Shown piece by piece: positions 48,168 to 57,513 of a DNA stretch of 64,000 nt. This stretch comes from Pseudomonas sp. SCB32. Its GTDB lineage: Bacteria > Pseudomonadota > Gammaproteobacteria > Pseudomonadales > Pseudomonadaceae. A program made the position numbers and the translations under genes. The first letter of the stretch is position 1. Every line of letters starts with the position of its first letter. Location of the stretch: positions 4,154,001-4,218,000 of the forward strand of contig NZ_CP045118.1 of NCBI RefSeq assembly GCF_009189165.1. The letters run 5' to 3'. A model generated the notes under the pieces. It ran no database searches. It was not told the origin of the DNA and saw only the letters and a program-made list of their open reading frames with translations.

Positions 48168-49562
48168 TCAAAAAATCCGGTTCAGGCCGTCGAACGCCGC
48201 TACGCGGTAGGCTTCGGCCATGGTCGGATAGTTGAAGGTGGTGTTGACGAAGTACTTCAGGGTATTCAGCTCGCCCGGCTGATTCATGATCGCCTGGCCG
48301 ATATGGACGATCTCCGAAGCCTGGTCGCCGAAGCAGTGCACGCCAAGGATTTCCAGGGTTTCGCGGTGGAACAGGATCTTCAGCATGCCCACCGGCTCGT
48401 TGGAGATCTGTGCGCGGGCCATGCCCTTGAAGAAGGCCTTGCCCACTTCATAGGGAATCTTCGCCGCAGTCAGCTCGCTTTCGTTGCGGCCGATGGAGCT
48501 AATCTCCGGAATGGTATAGATGCCGGTCGGCACGTCATTCACGAAACGCCAGCCATCGTGCTCGACGATATTGCCGGCGGCCGAACGACCCTGGTCGTAG
48601 GCGGCGCTGGCCAGGCTCGGCCAACCGATCACGTCGCCCGCGGCGTAGATATTCGAAACCGAGGTACGGTAGTTCTCGTCCACCTCGATCTGGCCACGGC
48701 TGTTGACCTTGATGCCGATGTTCTCCAGACCCAGGCGGTCGGTATTGCCGGTGCGGCCGTTGCACCACAGCAGGGCGTCAGCCTTGATCTTCTTGCCCGA
48801 CTTCAGGTGCAGGATCACCCCGTTGTCCAGGCCTTCCACGCGCTCGTATTCCTCGTTGTGACGAATCAGCACGTTGTTGTTGCGCAGGTGGTAACTCAGC
48901 GCATCGGAAATTTCGTCGTCGAGGAAGCTCAGCAGCTGGTCGCGGGTATCGACCAGGTCCACCAGCACGCCCAGGCCGCTGAAGATCGAGGCGTACTCGC
49001 AACCGATCACGCCGGCTCCGTAGATGATCAGACGGCGCGGGGTGTGGCTCAGGGACAGGATGGTGTCGCTGTCGTAGACGCGCGGGTGGTTGAAGTTGAT
49101 GTCCGACGGGCGATACGGACGCGAGCCGGTGGCGATGACGAACTGGTCGGCCACCAGGCGCTCCACGGCGCCGCTAGGGGTCACCACCTCAACGGTGCGC
49201 TCGTCGACGAAGCTGGCGGTGCCGTTGAACATATCGATGCGGTTGCGCGCGTAGTAGCCGGTGCGCGAGGCAACCTGCTTGCTGATGACCTTCTCGGCGC
49301 TTTTCAGCACGTCCGGGAAGGAGAACCAGCGCGGCTCGCCGATCTGGCGGAACATGGGGTTGGTGTTGAACTCGATGATCTGCTTCACCGAGTGACGCAG
49401 CGCCTTGGACGGAATGGTGCCCAGGTGCGTGCAGTTGCCGCCGACCACGCGACGGCTGTCCACCACCGCCAGCTTGCGCCCGTACTTGGAGGCGTTCATC
49501 GCCGCCCCCTCGCCTGCCGGGCCCGTGCCGAGAATCACCACGTCGTAGTTGTAGACAGCCAT
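48168..49562 (-). CDS. sth: Soluble pyridine nucleotide transhydrogenase
   Basis: Flavoprotein of 464 residues that exchanges hydride between NADPH and NAD+. It has the FAD motif [14 protein letters not shown] and a second dinucleotide fold around [19 protein letters not shown]. The usual redox disulfide is missing: [13 protein letters not shown] has one Cys and Thr where the second Cys of dihydrolipoamide dehydrogenases would be. The ATG at 49562 has GGAG upstream. It stands alone, convergent with GDPD. Confidence 0.96.
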   Translation of the reverse strand: MAVYNYDVVILGTGPAGEGAAMNASKYGRKLAVVDSRRVVGGNCTHLGTIPSKALRHSVKQIIEFNTNPMFRQIGEPRWFSFPDVLKSAEKVISKQVASRTGYYARNRIDMFNGTASFVDERTVEVVTPSGAVERLVADQFVIATGSRPYRPSDINFNHPRVYDSDTILSLSHTPRRLIIYGAGVIGCEYASIFSGLGVLVDLVDTRDQLLSFLDDEISDALSYHLRNNNVLIRHNEEYERVEGLDNGVILHLKSGKKIKADALLWCNGRTGNTDRLGLENIGIKVNSRGQIEVDENYRTSVSNIYAAGDVIGWPSLASAAYDQGRSAAGNIVEHDGWRFVNDVPTGIYTIPEISSIGRNESELTAAKIPYEVGKAFFKGMARAQISNEPVGMLKILFHRETLEILGVHCFGDQASEIVHIGQAIMNQPGELNTLKYFVNTTFNYPTMAEAYRVAAFDGLNRIF

Positions 49563-49774
49563 GCGTACTCCTTCAGAACAGGCCGGGACGCCCGCTTGGC
49601 GCTCCCGGCAAAGCCCCGGCACCACATGCGCCGAGGCGGATCGAAATCATTGGCGCAGCTTAGCCCTGCGGCAAAAGGCTGCACATTAGCGGTTGGTCGG
49701 CAGGTAGGCGAGTTTTGCCGCCACTACATGCCGCCGACCTCCTTCGTGGCGGACCATCATGCCCGGCGAAGCTT

Positions 49775-50797
49775 TCATTCAGGCGTCGGAAACAGCGCTT
49801 CGAAGCGCGGCGTCACGCGGGTGACGAAACCATCGCCCTGGCGCACGATGAAGAACGCCGCCAGGCCGTGCCGCTCGGCAAAGGTATAGCCCTCCTCCGG
49901 CCCCAGCACCATCAACAGGGTCGACAGGCCATCGGCATGCAACACCTGCGCATCGGCCACCGTGACCGCTGCCAGCGCATGCCTGACCGGCCTGCCGCTG
50001 CGCGCATCGAAGGTGTGCGAGTAGCGCTGCCCACCTTCTTCGAAATAGTTGCGGTAGTCACCGGAGGTGGACAGCCCGAAGCCGTCCAGCGCCACCGAGC
50101 GCTCCACCTGCCGCTCGCGCTCGCCGTTGGGCACTTCCAGCGCGATGCGCCAGGGCGTGCCGTCGGGTTTGTGGCCCACCGCCTTGAGCTCGCCGGTGAT
50201 TTCCACCAGGAAGTCCTTCAGCCCCTGCTCGGCCAGGCGCTCGCTGACCTTGTCCACCGCATAGCCAGCCACGATGCTGTCGAAGTCCAGCTGCACATCC
50301 ACCGACTTGCACAGGCTCTCTCCGCCCTGGGACAGATACTGGTGGCCGACGCGCGCACGCGCGAGCTCAAGGGCGGCTGCATCGGGCACCTGCTCCTTGC
50401 GCGACTGCGGGCCGAAGCCCCAGAGATTCATCAGCGGCTCGACCGTCAGGTCGAAAGCGCCGTCGCTCTGCTGCGCAAGCTCCTCGCCGTAGCGCCAGAG
50501 CTTGAGCATGTCCGCCGGCATCGCCATGCACGCACCGGCCGGAAGGGCGTTGAAGCGCGATACCACGGAGTCGTCTCGGTAGGTGGAGAACTGCTCGTCC
50601 AGGCCGGTCAGTATCGACTCGACTTCGGCCTTGAGCTTCGCGGCATCCGGCGACTGGCCGGTCGGCACATACTGCACCGTATAGCTGCTGCCCATGGTCG
50701 GGCCGCCGAAGTGTTCGACGGACTGCCCGCAACCACCCAGGCCTGCAAACAGAGGCGTGGCAATCAACAGCGCGATCAGCAGTCTTGCACGGGACAA
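49775..50797 (-). CDS. apbE: FAD:protein FMN transferase, lipoprotein
   Basis: ApbE-family flavin transferase of 340 residues. The signal peptide ends in lipobox GLGGC (Cys23). The FAD-binding and catalytic regions are GPTMGSSYTVQY, FDLTVEPLMNLWGF, DFDSIVAGYAVDKV and HTFDARSGRPV with the Mg-binding Asp/Thr near DAQVLHADGLST. It attaches FMN to Thr of partner proteins such as NqrB/C or RnfG/D. The TTG start has a strong AGGAGA six bases upstream. P. aeruginosa keeps nqr genes next to apbE. None is here, so its target is elsewhere. The 212-base gap to sth shows no other feature. Confidence 0.93.
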   Translation of the reverse strand: MSRARLLIALLIATPLFAGLGGCGQSVEHFGGPTMGSSYTVQYVPTGQSPDAAKLKAEVESILTGLDEQFSTYRDDSVVSRFNALPAGACMAMPADMLKLWRYGEELAQQSDGAFDLTVEPLMNLWGFGPQSRKEQVPDAAALELARARVGHQYLSQGGESLCKSVDVQLDFDSIVAGYAVDKVSERLAEQGLKDFLVEITGELKAVGHKPDGTPWRIALEVPNGERERQVERSVALDGFGLSTSGDYRNYFEEGGQRYSHTFDARSGRPVRHALAAVTVADAQVLHADGLSTLLMVLGPEEGYTFAERHGLAAFFIVRQGDGFVTRVTPRFEALFPTPE

Positions 50798-50892
50798 GGT
50801 TCTCTCCTTCGCCGCCAGGCGCGCGGCGCCGGCATTCTACCGCAAGCACCCGGCGCCACTGTTTCCGCTCTGGCAAAGGTGCATTACCAAAA

Positions 50893-50918
50893 GAAAACGG
50901 GAGCCGAAGCTCCCGTTT
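50893..50918 (-). terminator. Terminator of aroP
   Basis: Stem AAACGGGAGC/GCTCCCGTTT (50895-50904 with 50909-50918) with CGAA loop, then TTTTCTTTT on the minus strand, 11 bases after the stop. Confidence 0.85.
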
Positions 50919-50928
50919 CCCGATCGAC

Positions 50929-52326
50929 TCAGGCGTTCGCCTGGGCCGCGGACTTGCGCTTGAACAGGTAGCAGACACCCATCAGCAAGACCCACACCGG
51001 AATCGCGTACACCGACACGTCGATGCCCGGGATCTGCAGCATGATGCCGAGGATGAACACCACGAAGGCCAGGCACAGCCAGTTGCCGAAGGGGTACCAC
51101 AGCGCGCGGAAGAACGGCTGCACACCCTTGGCCACCATGGCCTTGCGGAACTTCATGTGGGCCAGGCTGATCATCGCCCAGTTGATCACCAGGGCGGCGA
51201 CCACCAGGGACATCAGCAGCTCCAGCGCCTGGTGCGGGATCACGTAGTTGACCACCACGCAGGCCAGGGTAATGAAGGCCGAAACGCCGATGGCCAGCAG
51301 CGGCACGCCACGGTCGTCGACCTTGGCGAAGGCGCGCGGAGCATCGCCCTGCTCGGCCAGGCCGTAGAGCATGCGGCTGTTGCAGTACACGCAGCTGTTG
51401 TAGACCGACAGCGCGGCGGTGAGCACCACGAAGTTCAGCACGTTGGCCGCGAAATCGCTGCCCAGCAGCGAGAACACCTTCACGAACGGGCTGCCGCTGT
51501 AGGGATCGCCGGCGCTGCTGATGCTCTGCAGCAGGGCATCCCAGGGGTACAGCGAGAGCAGCACGGCCAGGGCGCCGATATAGAAGATCAGGATGCGGTA
51601 GATGACCTGGTTGATCGCCTTGGGGATCACCTTCTTCGGCTCGGAGGCCTCGGCCGCGGTAATGCCCACCAGCTCAAGACCGCCGAAGGAGAACATGATG
51701 ATCGCCAGGACCATCACCAGACCCTTCCAGCCATTGGGGAAGAAGCCGCCGTGGGCCCACAGGTTGCTCACCGAGGCCTGCGGGCCACCGGTGCCGCTGA
51801 CCAGCAGCCAGATGCCGAGCAGGATCATGCCGATGATGGCGACGACCTTGATGATCGCGAACCAGAATTCGGTCTCGCCGAAGGCCTTTACGTTGAATAG
51901 GTTGATGGCGTTGATCAGGACGAAGAACACCGCCGCGGTCGCCCAGGTGGGGAAGTCCGGCCACCAGAACTGGATGTACTTGCCGACAGCGGTCAGCTCC
52001 GACATGCCCACCAGGATGTACAGCACCCAGTAGTTCCAGCCGGACATGAAGCCGGCGAAACCGCCCCAGTACTTGTGCGCGAAATGGCTGAAGGAACCGG
52101 CAACGGGCTCCTCGACGATCATTTCACCCAACTGGCGCATGATCAGGAAGGCGATGAAGCCACCGATGGCGTAGCCGAGGATCATCGACGGGCCGGCCGA
52201 TTGCAGAACGCCGGCCGAACCCAGGAACAGGCCGGTGCCGATGGCGCCGCCGAGGGCAATCAGCTGGATATGGCGGTTCTTCAGACCGCGCTTCAGCTCG
52301 CCTTCATGCAGATGTTGTCCATCCAT
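50929..52326 (-). CDS. aroP: Amino acid permease, APC family (aromatic type)
   Basis: Twelve-helix APC transporter of 465 residues. It has the substrate loop ALGGAIGTGLFLGSAG in helix 1, YAIGGFIAFLIMRQLGEM, and AAEASEPKKVIPKAIN in the loop after helix 6. The sequence fits AroP/PheP/ProY-type H+ symporters. The specificity cannot be fixed by eye. ATG 52326 starts MDGQHLHEGELKRGLKNRH. A GTG at 52383 is less likely. In P. aeruginosa aroP1 lies here next to the gap gene. It ends at its own terminator. Confidence 0.88.
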   Translation of the reverse strand: MDGQHLHEGELKRGLKNRHIQLIALGGAIGTGLFLGSAGVLQSAGPSMILGYAIGGFIAFLIMRQLGEMIVEEPVAGSFSHFAHKYWGGFAGFMSGWNYWVLYILVGMSELTAVGKYIQFWWPDFPTWATAAVFFVLINAINLFNVKAFGETEFWFAIIKVVAIIGMILLGIWLLVSGTGGPQASVSNLWAHGGFFPNGWKGLVMVLAIIMFSFGGLELVGITAAEASEPKKVIPKAINQVIYRILIFYIGALAVLLSLYPWDALLQSISSAGDPYSGSPFVKVFSLLGSDFAANVLNFVVLTAALSVYNSCVYCNSRMLYGLAEQGDAPRAFAKVDDRGVPLLAIGVSAFITLACVVVNYVIPHQALELLMSLVVAALVINWAMISLAHMKFRKAMVAKGVQPFFRALWYPFGNWLCLAFVVFILGIMLQIPGIDVSVYAIPVWVLLMGVCYLFKRKSAAQANA

Positions 52327-52387
52327 TCGAAGTCTTTCCACTTTCAGGGATTGGCAGATTTTATCGTTGGTATCGGGTGCCACTAAC

Positions 52388-52416
52388 GAAAAACGGGAGC
52401 CCGAGAGCTCCCGTTT
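52388..52416 (-). terminator. Terminator of gap
   Basis: Stem AAACGGGAGC/GCTCCCGTTT (52391-52400 with 52407-52416) with a six-base loop, then TTTTT on minus, 17 bases after the gap stop. The stem is base-for-base the same as that of the aroP terminator, but the loop differs. Confidence 0.85.
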
Positions 52417-52432
52417 CTCTAGTCCGCCTGGA

Positions 52433-53878
52433 TCAGTGCGGGAAAGCCGGCGGGTTGACGCCAGCCATCTCTTCCATCACACGGACGACCTGGCAGCTGT
52501 AGCCGAACTCGTTGTCGTACCACACGTACAGGACGACACGGTTGTCGTTGGCGATGGTCGCCTCGGCATCGACGACACCGGCATGGCGGGAGCCGACGAA
52601 GTCGCTGGACACCACTTCCTGGGAGGAGACGAAGTCGATCTGCTTCTGCAGGTCCGAGTGCATGGCCATCTGGCGCAGGTACTCGTTGATCTCTTCGCGA
52701 TTGGTGGCCTTTTCCAGGTTCAGGTTCAGGATCGCCATGGAGACGTTCGGCGTCGGAACGCGGATGGCGTTGCCGGTCAGCTTGCCCTTCAGAACCGGCA
52801 GGGCCTTGGCGGCTGCGGTGGCGGCACCGGTCTCGGTGATCACCATGTTTAGCGGCGCGGCGCGGCCACGACGGCTGCCCTTGTGGAAGTTGTCGATCAG
52901 GTTCTGGTCGTTGGTGAACGAGTGAACGGTTTCGACGTGGCCGTTGACGATGCCGTACTGGTCGTTCACGGCCTTGAGCACCGGCACGATGGCGTTGGTG
53001 GTGCAGGAAGCGGCGGAAACGATCTTGTCGTCAGCGGTGATGTCGCCATGGTTGATGCCATGAACGATGTTCTTCAGCGCGCCTTTGCCCGGAGCGGTCA
53101 GGATCACGCGGTCTACGCCCGGGCACTTCAGGTGCTGGCCCAGACCTTCGGCGTCACGCCACTTGCCGGTGTTGTCGACCAGCAGGGCGTTCTTGATGCC
53201 GTACTGGGTGTAGTCGATCGACGCCGGGTCGTTGGAGTAGATCACCTGGATCAGGTTGCCGTTGGCGGTGATGGTGTTCTGCTCTTCATCGATGGTGATG
53301 GTGCCTTCGAACGGACCATGCACGGAGTCGCGGCGCAGCAGGCTGGCGCGCTTGACCAGATCGTTCTCGGCGCCCTTGCGGACGACGATGGCACGCAGGC
53401 GCAGGCCGTCGCCACCACCGGTCTTCTCGATGAGGATGCGCGCCAGCAGGCGGCCGATGCGGCCGAAGCCGTACAGGACGACGTCGGTGCCTTCGCGGGC
53501 GCCGCCGTTCTGCTTGCCGACCACGTCGGCCAGTTCGTCCTTGGTGAACTGCTCGATGCTGCGACCGTTACCTTCGGCCTTGAACTTGGCAACCATCTTG
53601 CCCAGGTCGACGGAAGCGGCGCCCAGCTTGAGCTCGCTCATCGCCTTGAGGATCGGGAAGGTGTCGTGTACCGACAGGCCGCCTTCGGCCAGGCGGTGAC
53701 GGGCGAAACGGTGCGCTTTGAGAATCGCGATCACCGAACGGTTGATCAGGCCACGGCCGTAGATCGAGGTCACCACGTTGTTGTTACGGTAGAGTTGGCC
53801 GATCAGCGGAATCATGGCTTCCGCGAGGGCTTCACGATCGATCCACTCACCGAGACACTGGTCGGGCTTCTGGGTCAC
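52433..53878 (-). CDS. gap: Glyceraldehyde-3-phosphate dehydrogenase with N-terminal extension
   Basis: GAPDH of about 481 residues. The Rossmann motif GFGRIGR is at 137-143, much later than in standard GAPDH, so about 130 residues of mainly helical sequence precede the NAD domain. The catalytic Cys is C292 in SAASCTTNAI, with HSFTNDQN nearby. I chose GTG 53878 because GGAAGG lies nine bases upstream. An ATG at 53896 is the alternative. A similar extended GAPDH lies here in P. aeruginosa. It is divergent from mfd. Confidence 0.92.
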   Translation of the reverse strand: MTQKPDQCLGEWIDREALAEAMIPLIGQLYRNNNVVTSIYGRGLINRSVIAILKAHRFARHRLAEGGLSVHDTFPILKAMSELKLGAASVDLGKMVAKFKAEGNGRSIEQFTKDELADVVGKQNGGAREGTDVVLYGFGRIGRLLARILIEKTGGGDGLRLRAIVVRKGAENDLVKRASLLRRDSVHGPFEGTITIDEEQNTITANGNLIQVIYSNDPASIDYTQYGIKNALLVDNTGKWRDAEGLGQHLKCPGVDRVILTAPGKGALKNIVHGINHGDITADDKIVSAASCTTNAIVPVLKAVNDQYGIVNGHVETVHSFTNDQNLIDNFHKGSRRGRAAPLNMVITETGAATAAAKALPVLKGKLTGNAIRVPTPNVSMAILNLNLEKATNREEINEYLRQMAMHSDLQKQIDFVSSQEVVSSDFVGSRHAGVVDAEATIANDNRVVLYVWYDNEFGYSCQVVRVMEEMAGVNPPAFPH

Positions 53879-53920
53879 GGGCAATACCTTCCACATGTAG
53901 GAGAAGAAAAAAGGGGCTAC

Positions 53921-53949
53921 ATTATGACGGCGTGAACAATCGCCGGCAA
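53921..53949 (-). promoter_or_regulatory. Candidate promoter of gap
   Basis: TTGCCG (53944-53949) and CATAAT (53921-53926) with a 17-base spacer on the minus strand. The start would lie near 53914, giving a leader of about 36 bases to GTG 53878. Confidence 0.6.
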
Positions 53950-53967
53950 TCCGCAGCGGTCGTATGA

Positions 53968-53997
53968 CTGACATCCGTCAATCGGGATAGTTACAAT
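53968..53997 (+). promoter_or_regulatory. Candidate promoter of mfd
   Basis: CTGACA (53968-53973) and TACAAT (53992-53997) with an 18-base spacer on the plus strand. The start would fall near 54004, about 33 bases before the GTG of mfd. Confidence 0.6.
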
Positions 53998-54036
53998 CCG
54001 ACCGGTCAAATCCCTCGACCGGAGCCACGAACGCCC

Positions 54037-57000
54037 GTGTCCGTACTGCGCATTCCTTCATTGCCGACCAGTGCCGGCAAGCAATCCTGGGGCAACCTGC
54101 CGGGCGCCGCCCTGAGCCTTGCCATTGCCGAAGCCTCGGCGTCCGCCAATCGTTTCACCCTGTTGCTGACCGCCGACAGCCAGAGTGCCGAGCGCCTGGA
54201 GCAGGAGCTGAGCTTCTTTGCGCCGGACCTGCCGGTGCTGCAACTGCCGGACTGGGAAACCCTGCCCTACGACGTCTTTTCGCCGCACCAGGACATCATT
54301 TCCCAGCGCGTTGCCACGCTTTATCAGCTGCCCGAGCTGCGCCGCGGCGTGCTGGTGGTTCCGATCACCACAACCCTGCACCGCCTGGCGCCGGCCAAGT
54401 TCCTGCTCGGCAGCAGCCTGGTGCTGGACGTCGGCCAGAAGCTCGACGTCGAGCAGATGCGCAGCCGCTTCGAGGCCGCCGGCTACCGCTGCGTCGATAC
54501 GGTTTATGAGCACGGCGAGTTTGCCGTGCGCGGCGCGCTGATCGACCTGTTCCCGATGGGCAGCGAGCTGCCCTACCGCATCGACCTGTTCGATGACGAA
54601 ATCGAGACGCTGCGCACCTTCGACCCGGAAACCCAGCGCTCCATCGACAAGGTGGAGAGCATCCGCCTGCTGCCGGCCCGCGAGTTCCCGCTGCGCAAAG
54701 AGTCGGTGACCGGCTTCCGTGGCCGCTTCCGTGAACGCTTCGACGTCGACTACCGCCGCTGCCCGATCTACCAGGACCTGGCCAGCGGCCTGACACCCGC
54801 CGGTATCGAGTACTACATCCCGCTGTTCTTCGAAGAGGGCGAGACGTCAACGCTGTTCGACTACCTGCCGCAGGACACCCAGGTGTTCTCCCTGCCGGGC
54901 ATCGAGACCGCCGCCGAGCAGTTCTGGACCGACGTTCGCAGCCGCTACGAAGACCGCCGCTATGACCCGGAACGCCCACTGCTGCCGCCAGCCGAGGTGT
55001 TCCTGCCGGTGGAAGACTGCTTCGCCCGCCTGAAGAACTGGCCGCGCGTCGTCGTCAGCCCTGAGCCGATCGAGACCGGCGTCGGCCGCGAGCGTTTCGC
55101 CGCCGAGTCGCTGCCGGAACTGGCCATCGAGGCCAAGGCCACCGAGCCGCTGGCGCGCCTGCGCCAGTTCATCGAACAGTTCGACGGGCGCATCCTGTTC
55201 ACCGCCGAATCCGCCGGCCGCCGCGAAGTGCTGCTGGAGCTGCTGGCGCGACTGAAGCTGCGCCCGGTGGAAGTCGACGGCTGGCCGGGCTTCCTGGCGC
55301 ACAAGGATCGCTTGGCGATCACCATCGCGCCGATGGACGAAGGCCTACTGCTGGATGCCGTCAAGGGGCAGCCGGGCATCGCCCTGGTGGCCGAGAGCCC
55401 GCTGTTCGGCCAGCGCGTCATGCAGCGCCGCCGCCGCGAGAAGACCCGCGATGGCGGCGAGAACGTCATCAAGAACCTCACCGAGCTGCGCGAAGGTGCG
55501 CCGGTGGTGCACATCGACCACGGCGTCGGCCGCTACATGGGCCTGATTACCCTGGAGATCGACGACCAGAACGCCGAATTCCTCGCCCTGCAATACGCCG
55601 ACGAAGCCAAGCTCTACGTGCCGGTGGCCAACCTGCACCTGATCGCCCGCTACACCGGCAGCGACGACGCCCTGGCGCCGCTGCACAAGCTGGGCTCGGA
55701 AACCTGGCAGAAGGCCAAGCGCAAGGCTGCCGAGCAGGTCCGCGACGTCGCCGCCGAGCTGCTCGACATCTACGCCCGCCGTGCCGCCCGCAAGGGTTAC
55801 GCCTTCAAGGACCCGCAGGCCGACTACGCCACCTTCTCCGCCGGCTTCCCCTTCGAGGAAACCCCGGACCAGCAGACCGCCATCGAATCAGTGGTGGCCG
55901 ACATGCTCGCCGAAAAACCGATGGACCGCCTGGTCTGCGGCGACGTGGGCTTCGGCAAGACCGAAGTGGCCATGCGCGCCGCCTTCGTCGCCGTGCATAG
56001 CGGCCGGCAGGTCGCCGTGCTGGTGCCCACTACCCTACTCGCCCAGCAGCACTACAACAGCTTCCGCGATCGCTTCGCCGACTGGCCGGTGACGGTCGAG
56101 GTGATGAGCCGCTTCAAATCGGCCAAGGAAGTCGAAGGCGCCGTCGGTCAACTGGCCGAAGGCAAGGTGGACATCGTCATCGGCACCCACAAGCTGCTGC
56201 AGGACGACGTCAAGTTCAAGAACCTCGGCCTGGTCATCATCGACGAGGAACACCGCTTCGGCGTGCGCCAGAAGGAGCAGCTCAAGGCCCTGCGCAGCGA
56301 GGTGGACATCCTCACCCTCACCGCCACGCCGATCCCGCGCACCCTGAACATGGCCGTGGCCGGCATGCGCGACCTCTCGATCATCGCCACGCCGCCGGCA
56401 CGCCGCCTCTCGGTGCGCACCTTCGTCATGGAGGAGCAGAAGTCGGTGATCAAGGAAGCCCTGCTGCGCGAACTGCTGCGCGGCGGCCAGGTGTACTTCC
56501 TGCACAACGAGGTGAAGACCATCGAGAAGTGCGCCCGCGACCTGGCGGAGCTGGTTCCGGAAGCGCGCATCGGCGTCGGCCATGGGCAGATGAACGAGCG
56601 CGATCTGGAACGGGTGATGAGCGACTTCTACCACAAGCGCTTCAACGTGCTGGTGGCCTCGACCATCATCGAGACCGGCATCGACGTGCCGAGCGCCAAC
56701 ACCATCCTCATCGAGCGCGCCGACAAATTCGGCCTGGCCCAGCTGCACCAGTTGCGCGGGCGCGTCGGCCGCAGCCACCACCAGGCCTACGCCTACCTGC
56801 TCACTCCACCGCGCAAGCAGATGACCCCGGACGCCGAGAAGCGCCTGGAAGCCATCGCCAACGCCCAGGACCTGGGCGCCGGCTTCGTGCTGGCCACCCA
56901 TGACCTGGAAATCCGCGGCGCCGGCGAACTGCTCGGCGAAGGCCAGAGCGGGCAGATCCAGGCGGTGGGCTTCACCCTCTACATGGAAATGCTCGAACGC

Positions 57001-57501
57001 GCGGTGAAGGCCATCCGCAAGGGCGAGCAGCCGAACCTGGAGCAGCCGCTGGGCGGCGGCCCGGACATCAACCTGCGGGTGCCGGCGCTGATCCCCGAGG
57101 ACTACCTGCCGGACGTCCACGGGCGCCTGATCCTCTACAAACGCATCGCCAACGCCCTCGACGAAGACGGCCTGCGCGAACTGCAGGTGGAAATGATCGA
57201 TCGCTTCGGCCTGCTGCCTGAGCCAGCGAAGAATCTGATGCGTCTGACTCTTCTCAAACTGCAGGCGGAAAAGCTCGGAATCGTGAAGGTAGATGCCGGC
57301 CCCCAGGGAGGCCGGGTAGAATTCGCCGCCGATACCTGCGTCGACCCGCTGGTGCTGATCAAGATGATCCAGAGCCAGCCCAATCGGTACAAATTCGAAG
57401 GGGCCACCCTCTTCAAGTTCCAGGTGCCCATGGAGCGCCCGGAAGAACGATTCAACACGCTGGAGGCGCTGCTCGAGCGCCTCACGCCACAGACTCACTA
57501 A
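54037..57501 (+). CDS. mfd: Transcription-repair coupling factor
   Basis: ATP-dependent translocase of 1154 residues that removes stalled RNA polymerase and recruits UvrA. An UvrB-like N-terminal part (YDVFSPHQDIISQRV) is followed by the RNA polymerase-interaction domain, helicase motif I GDVGFGKTEVA with K641, DEEH (736-739), and the TRG motif. The C-terminal D7 domain follows. The GTG start has GGAG about 13 bases upstream. The downstream csiV-like gene begins 12 bases after the stop and may be co-transcribed. Confidence 0.97.
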   Translation: MSVLRIPSLPTSAGKQSWGNLPGAALSLAIAEASASANRFTLLLTADSQSAERLEQELSFFAPDLPVLQLPDWETLPYDVFSPHQDIISQRVATLYQLPELRRGVLVVPITTTLHRLAPAKFLLGSSLVLDVGQKLDVEQMRSRFEAAGYRCVDTVYEHGEFAVRGALIDLFPMGSELPYRIDLFDDEIETLRTFDPETQRSIDKVESIRLLPAREFPLRKESVTGFRGRFRERFDVDYRRCPIYQDLASGLTPAGIEYYIPLFFEEGETSTLFDYLPQDTQVFSLPGIETAAEQFWTDVRSRYEDRRYDPERPLLPPAEVFLPVEDCFARLKNWPRVVVSPEPIETGVGRERFAAESLPELAIEAKATEPLARLRQFIEQFDGRILFTAESAGRREVLLELLARLKLRPVEVDGWPGFLAHKDRLAITIAPMDEGLLLDAVKGQPGIALVAESPLFGQRVMQRRRREKTRDGGENVIKNLTELREGAPVVHIDHGVGRYMGLITLEIDDQNAEFLALQYADEAKLYVPVANLHLIARYTGSDDALAPLHKLGSETWQKAKRKAAEQVRDVAAELLDIYARRAARKGYAFKDPQADYATFSAGFPFEETPDQQTAIESVVADMLAEKPMDRLVCGDVGFGKTEVAMRAAFVAVHSGRQVAVLVPTTLLAQQHYNSFRDRFADWPVTVEVMSRFKSAKEVEGAVGQLAEGKVDIVIGTHKLLQDDVKFKNLGLVIIDEEHRFGVRQKEQLKALRSEVDILTLTATPIPRTLNMAVAGMRDLSIIATPPARRLSVRTFVMEEQKSVIKEALLRELLRGGQVYFLHNEVKTIEKCARDLAELVPEARIGVGHGQMNERDLERVMSDFYHKRFNVLVASTIIETGIDVPSANTILIERADKFGLAQLHQLRGRVGRSHHQAYAYLLTPPRKQMTPDAEKRLEAIANAQDLGAGFVLATHDLEIRGAGELLGEGQSGQIQAVGFTLYMEMLERAVKAIRKGEQPNLEQPLGGGPDINLRVPALIPEDYLPDVHGRLILYKRIANALDEDGLRELQVEMIDRFGLLPEPAKNLMRLTLLKLQAEKLGIVKVDAGPQGGRVEFAADTCVDPLVLIKMIQSQPNRYKFEGATLFKFQVPMERPEERFNTLEALLERLTPQTH

Positions 57502-57513
57502 GGACCCCGTGCA

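Noticed and set aside
48303..49889. A 528-codon open frame opposite sth
   Set aside because: sth is complete on the minus strand with strong ribosome site and flavin motifs. The antisense product has no domain.
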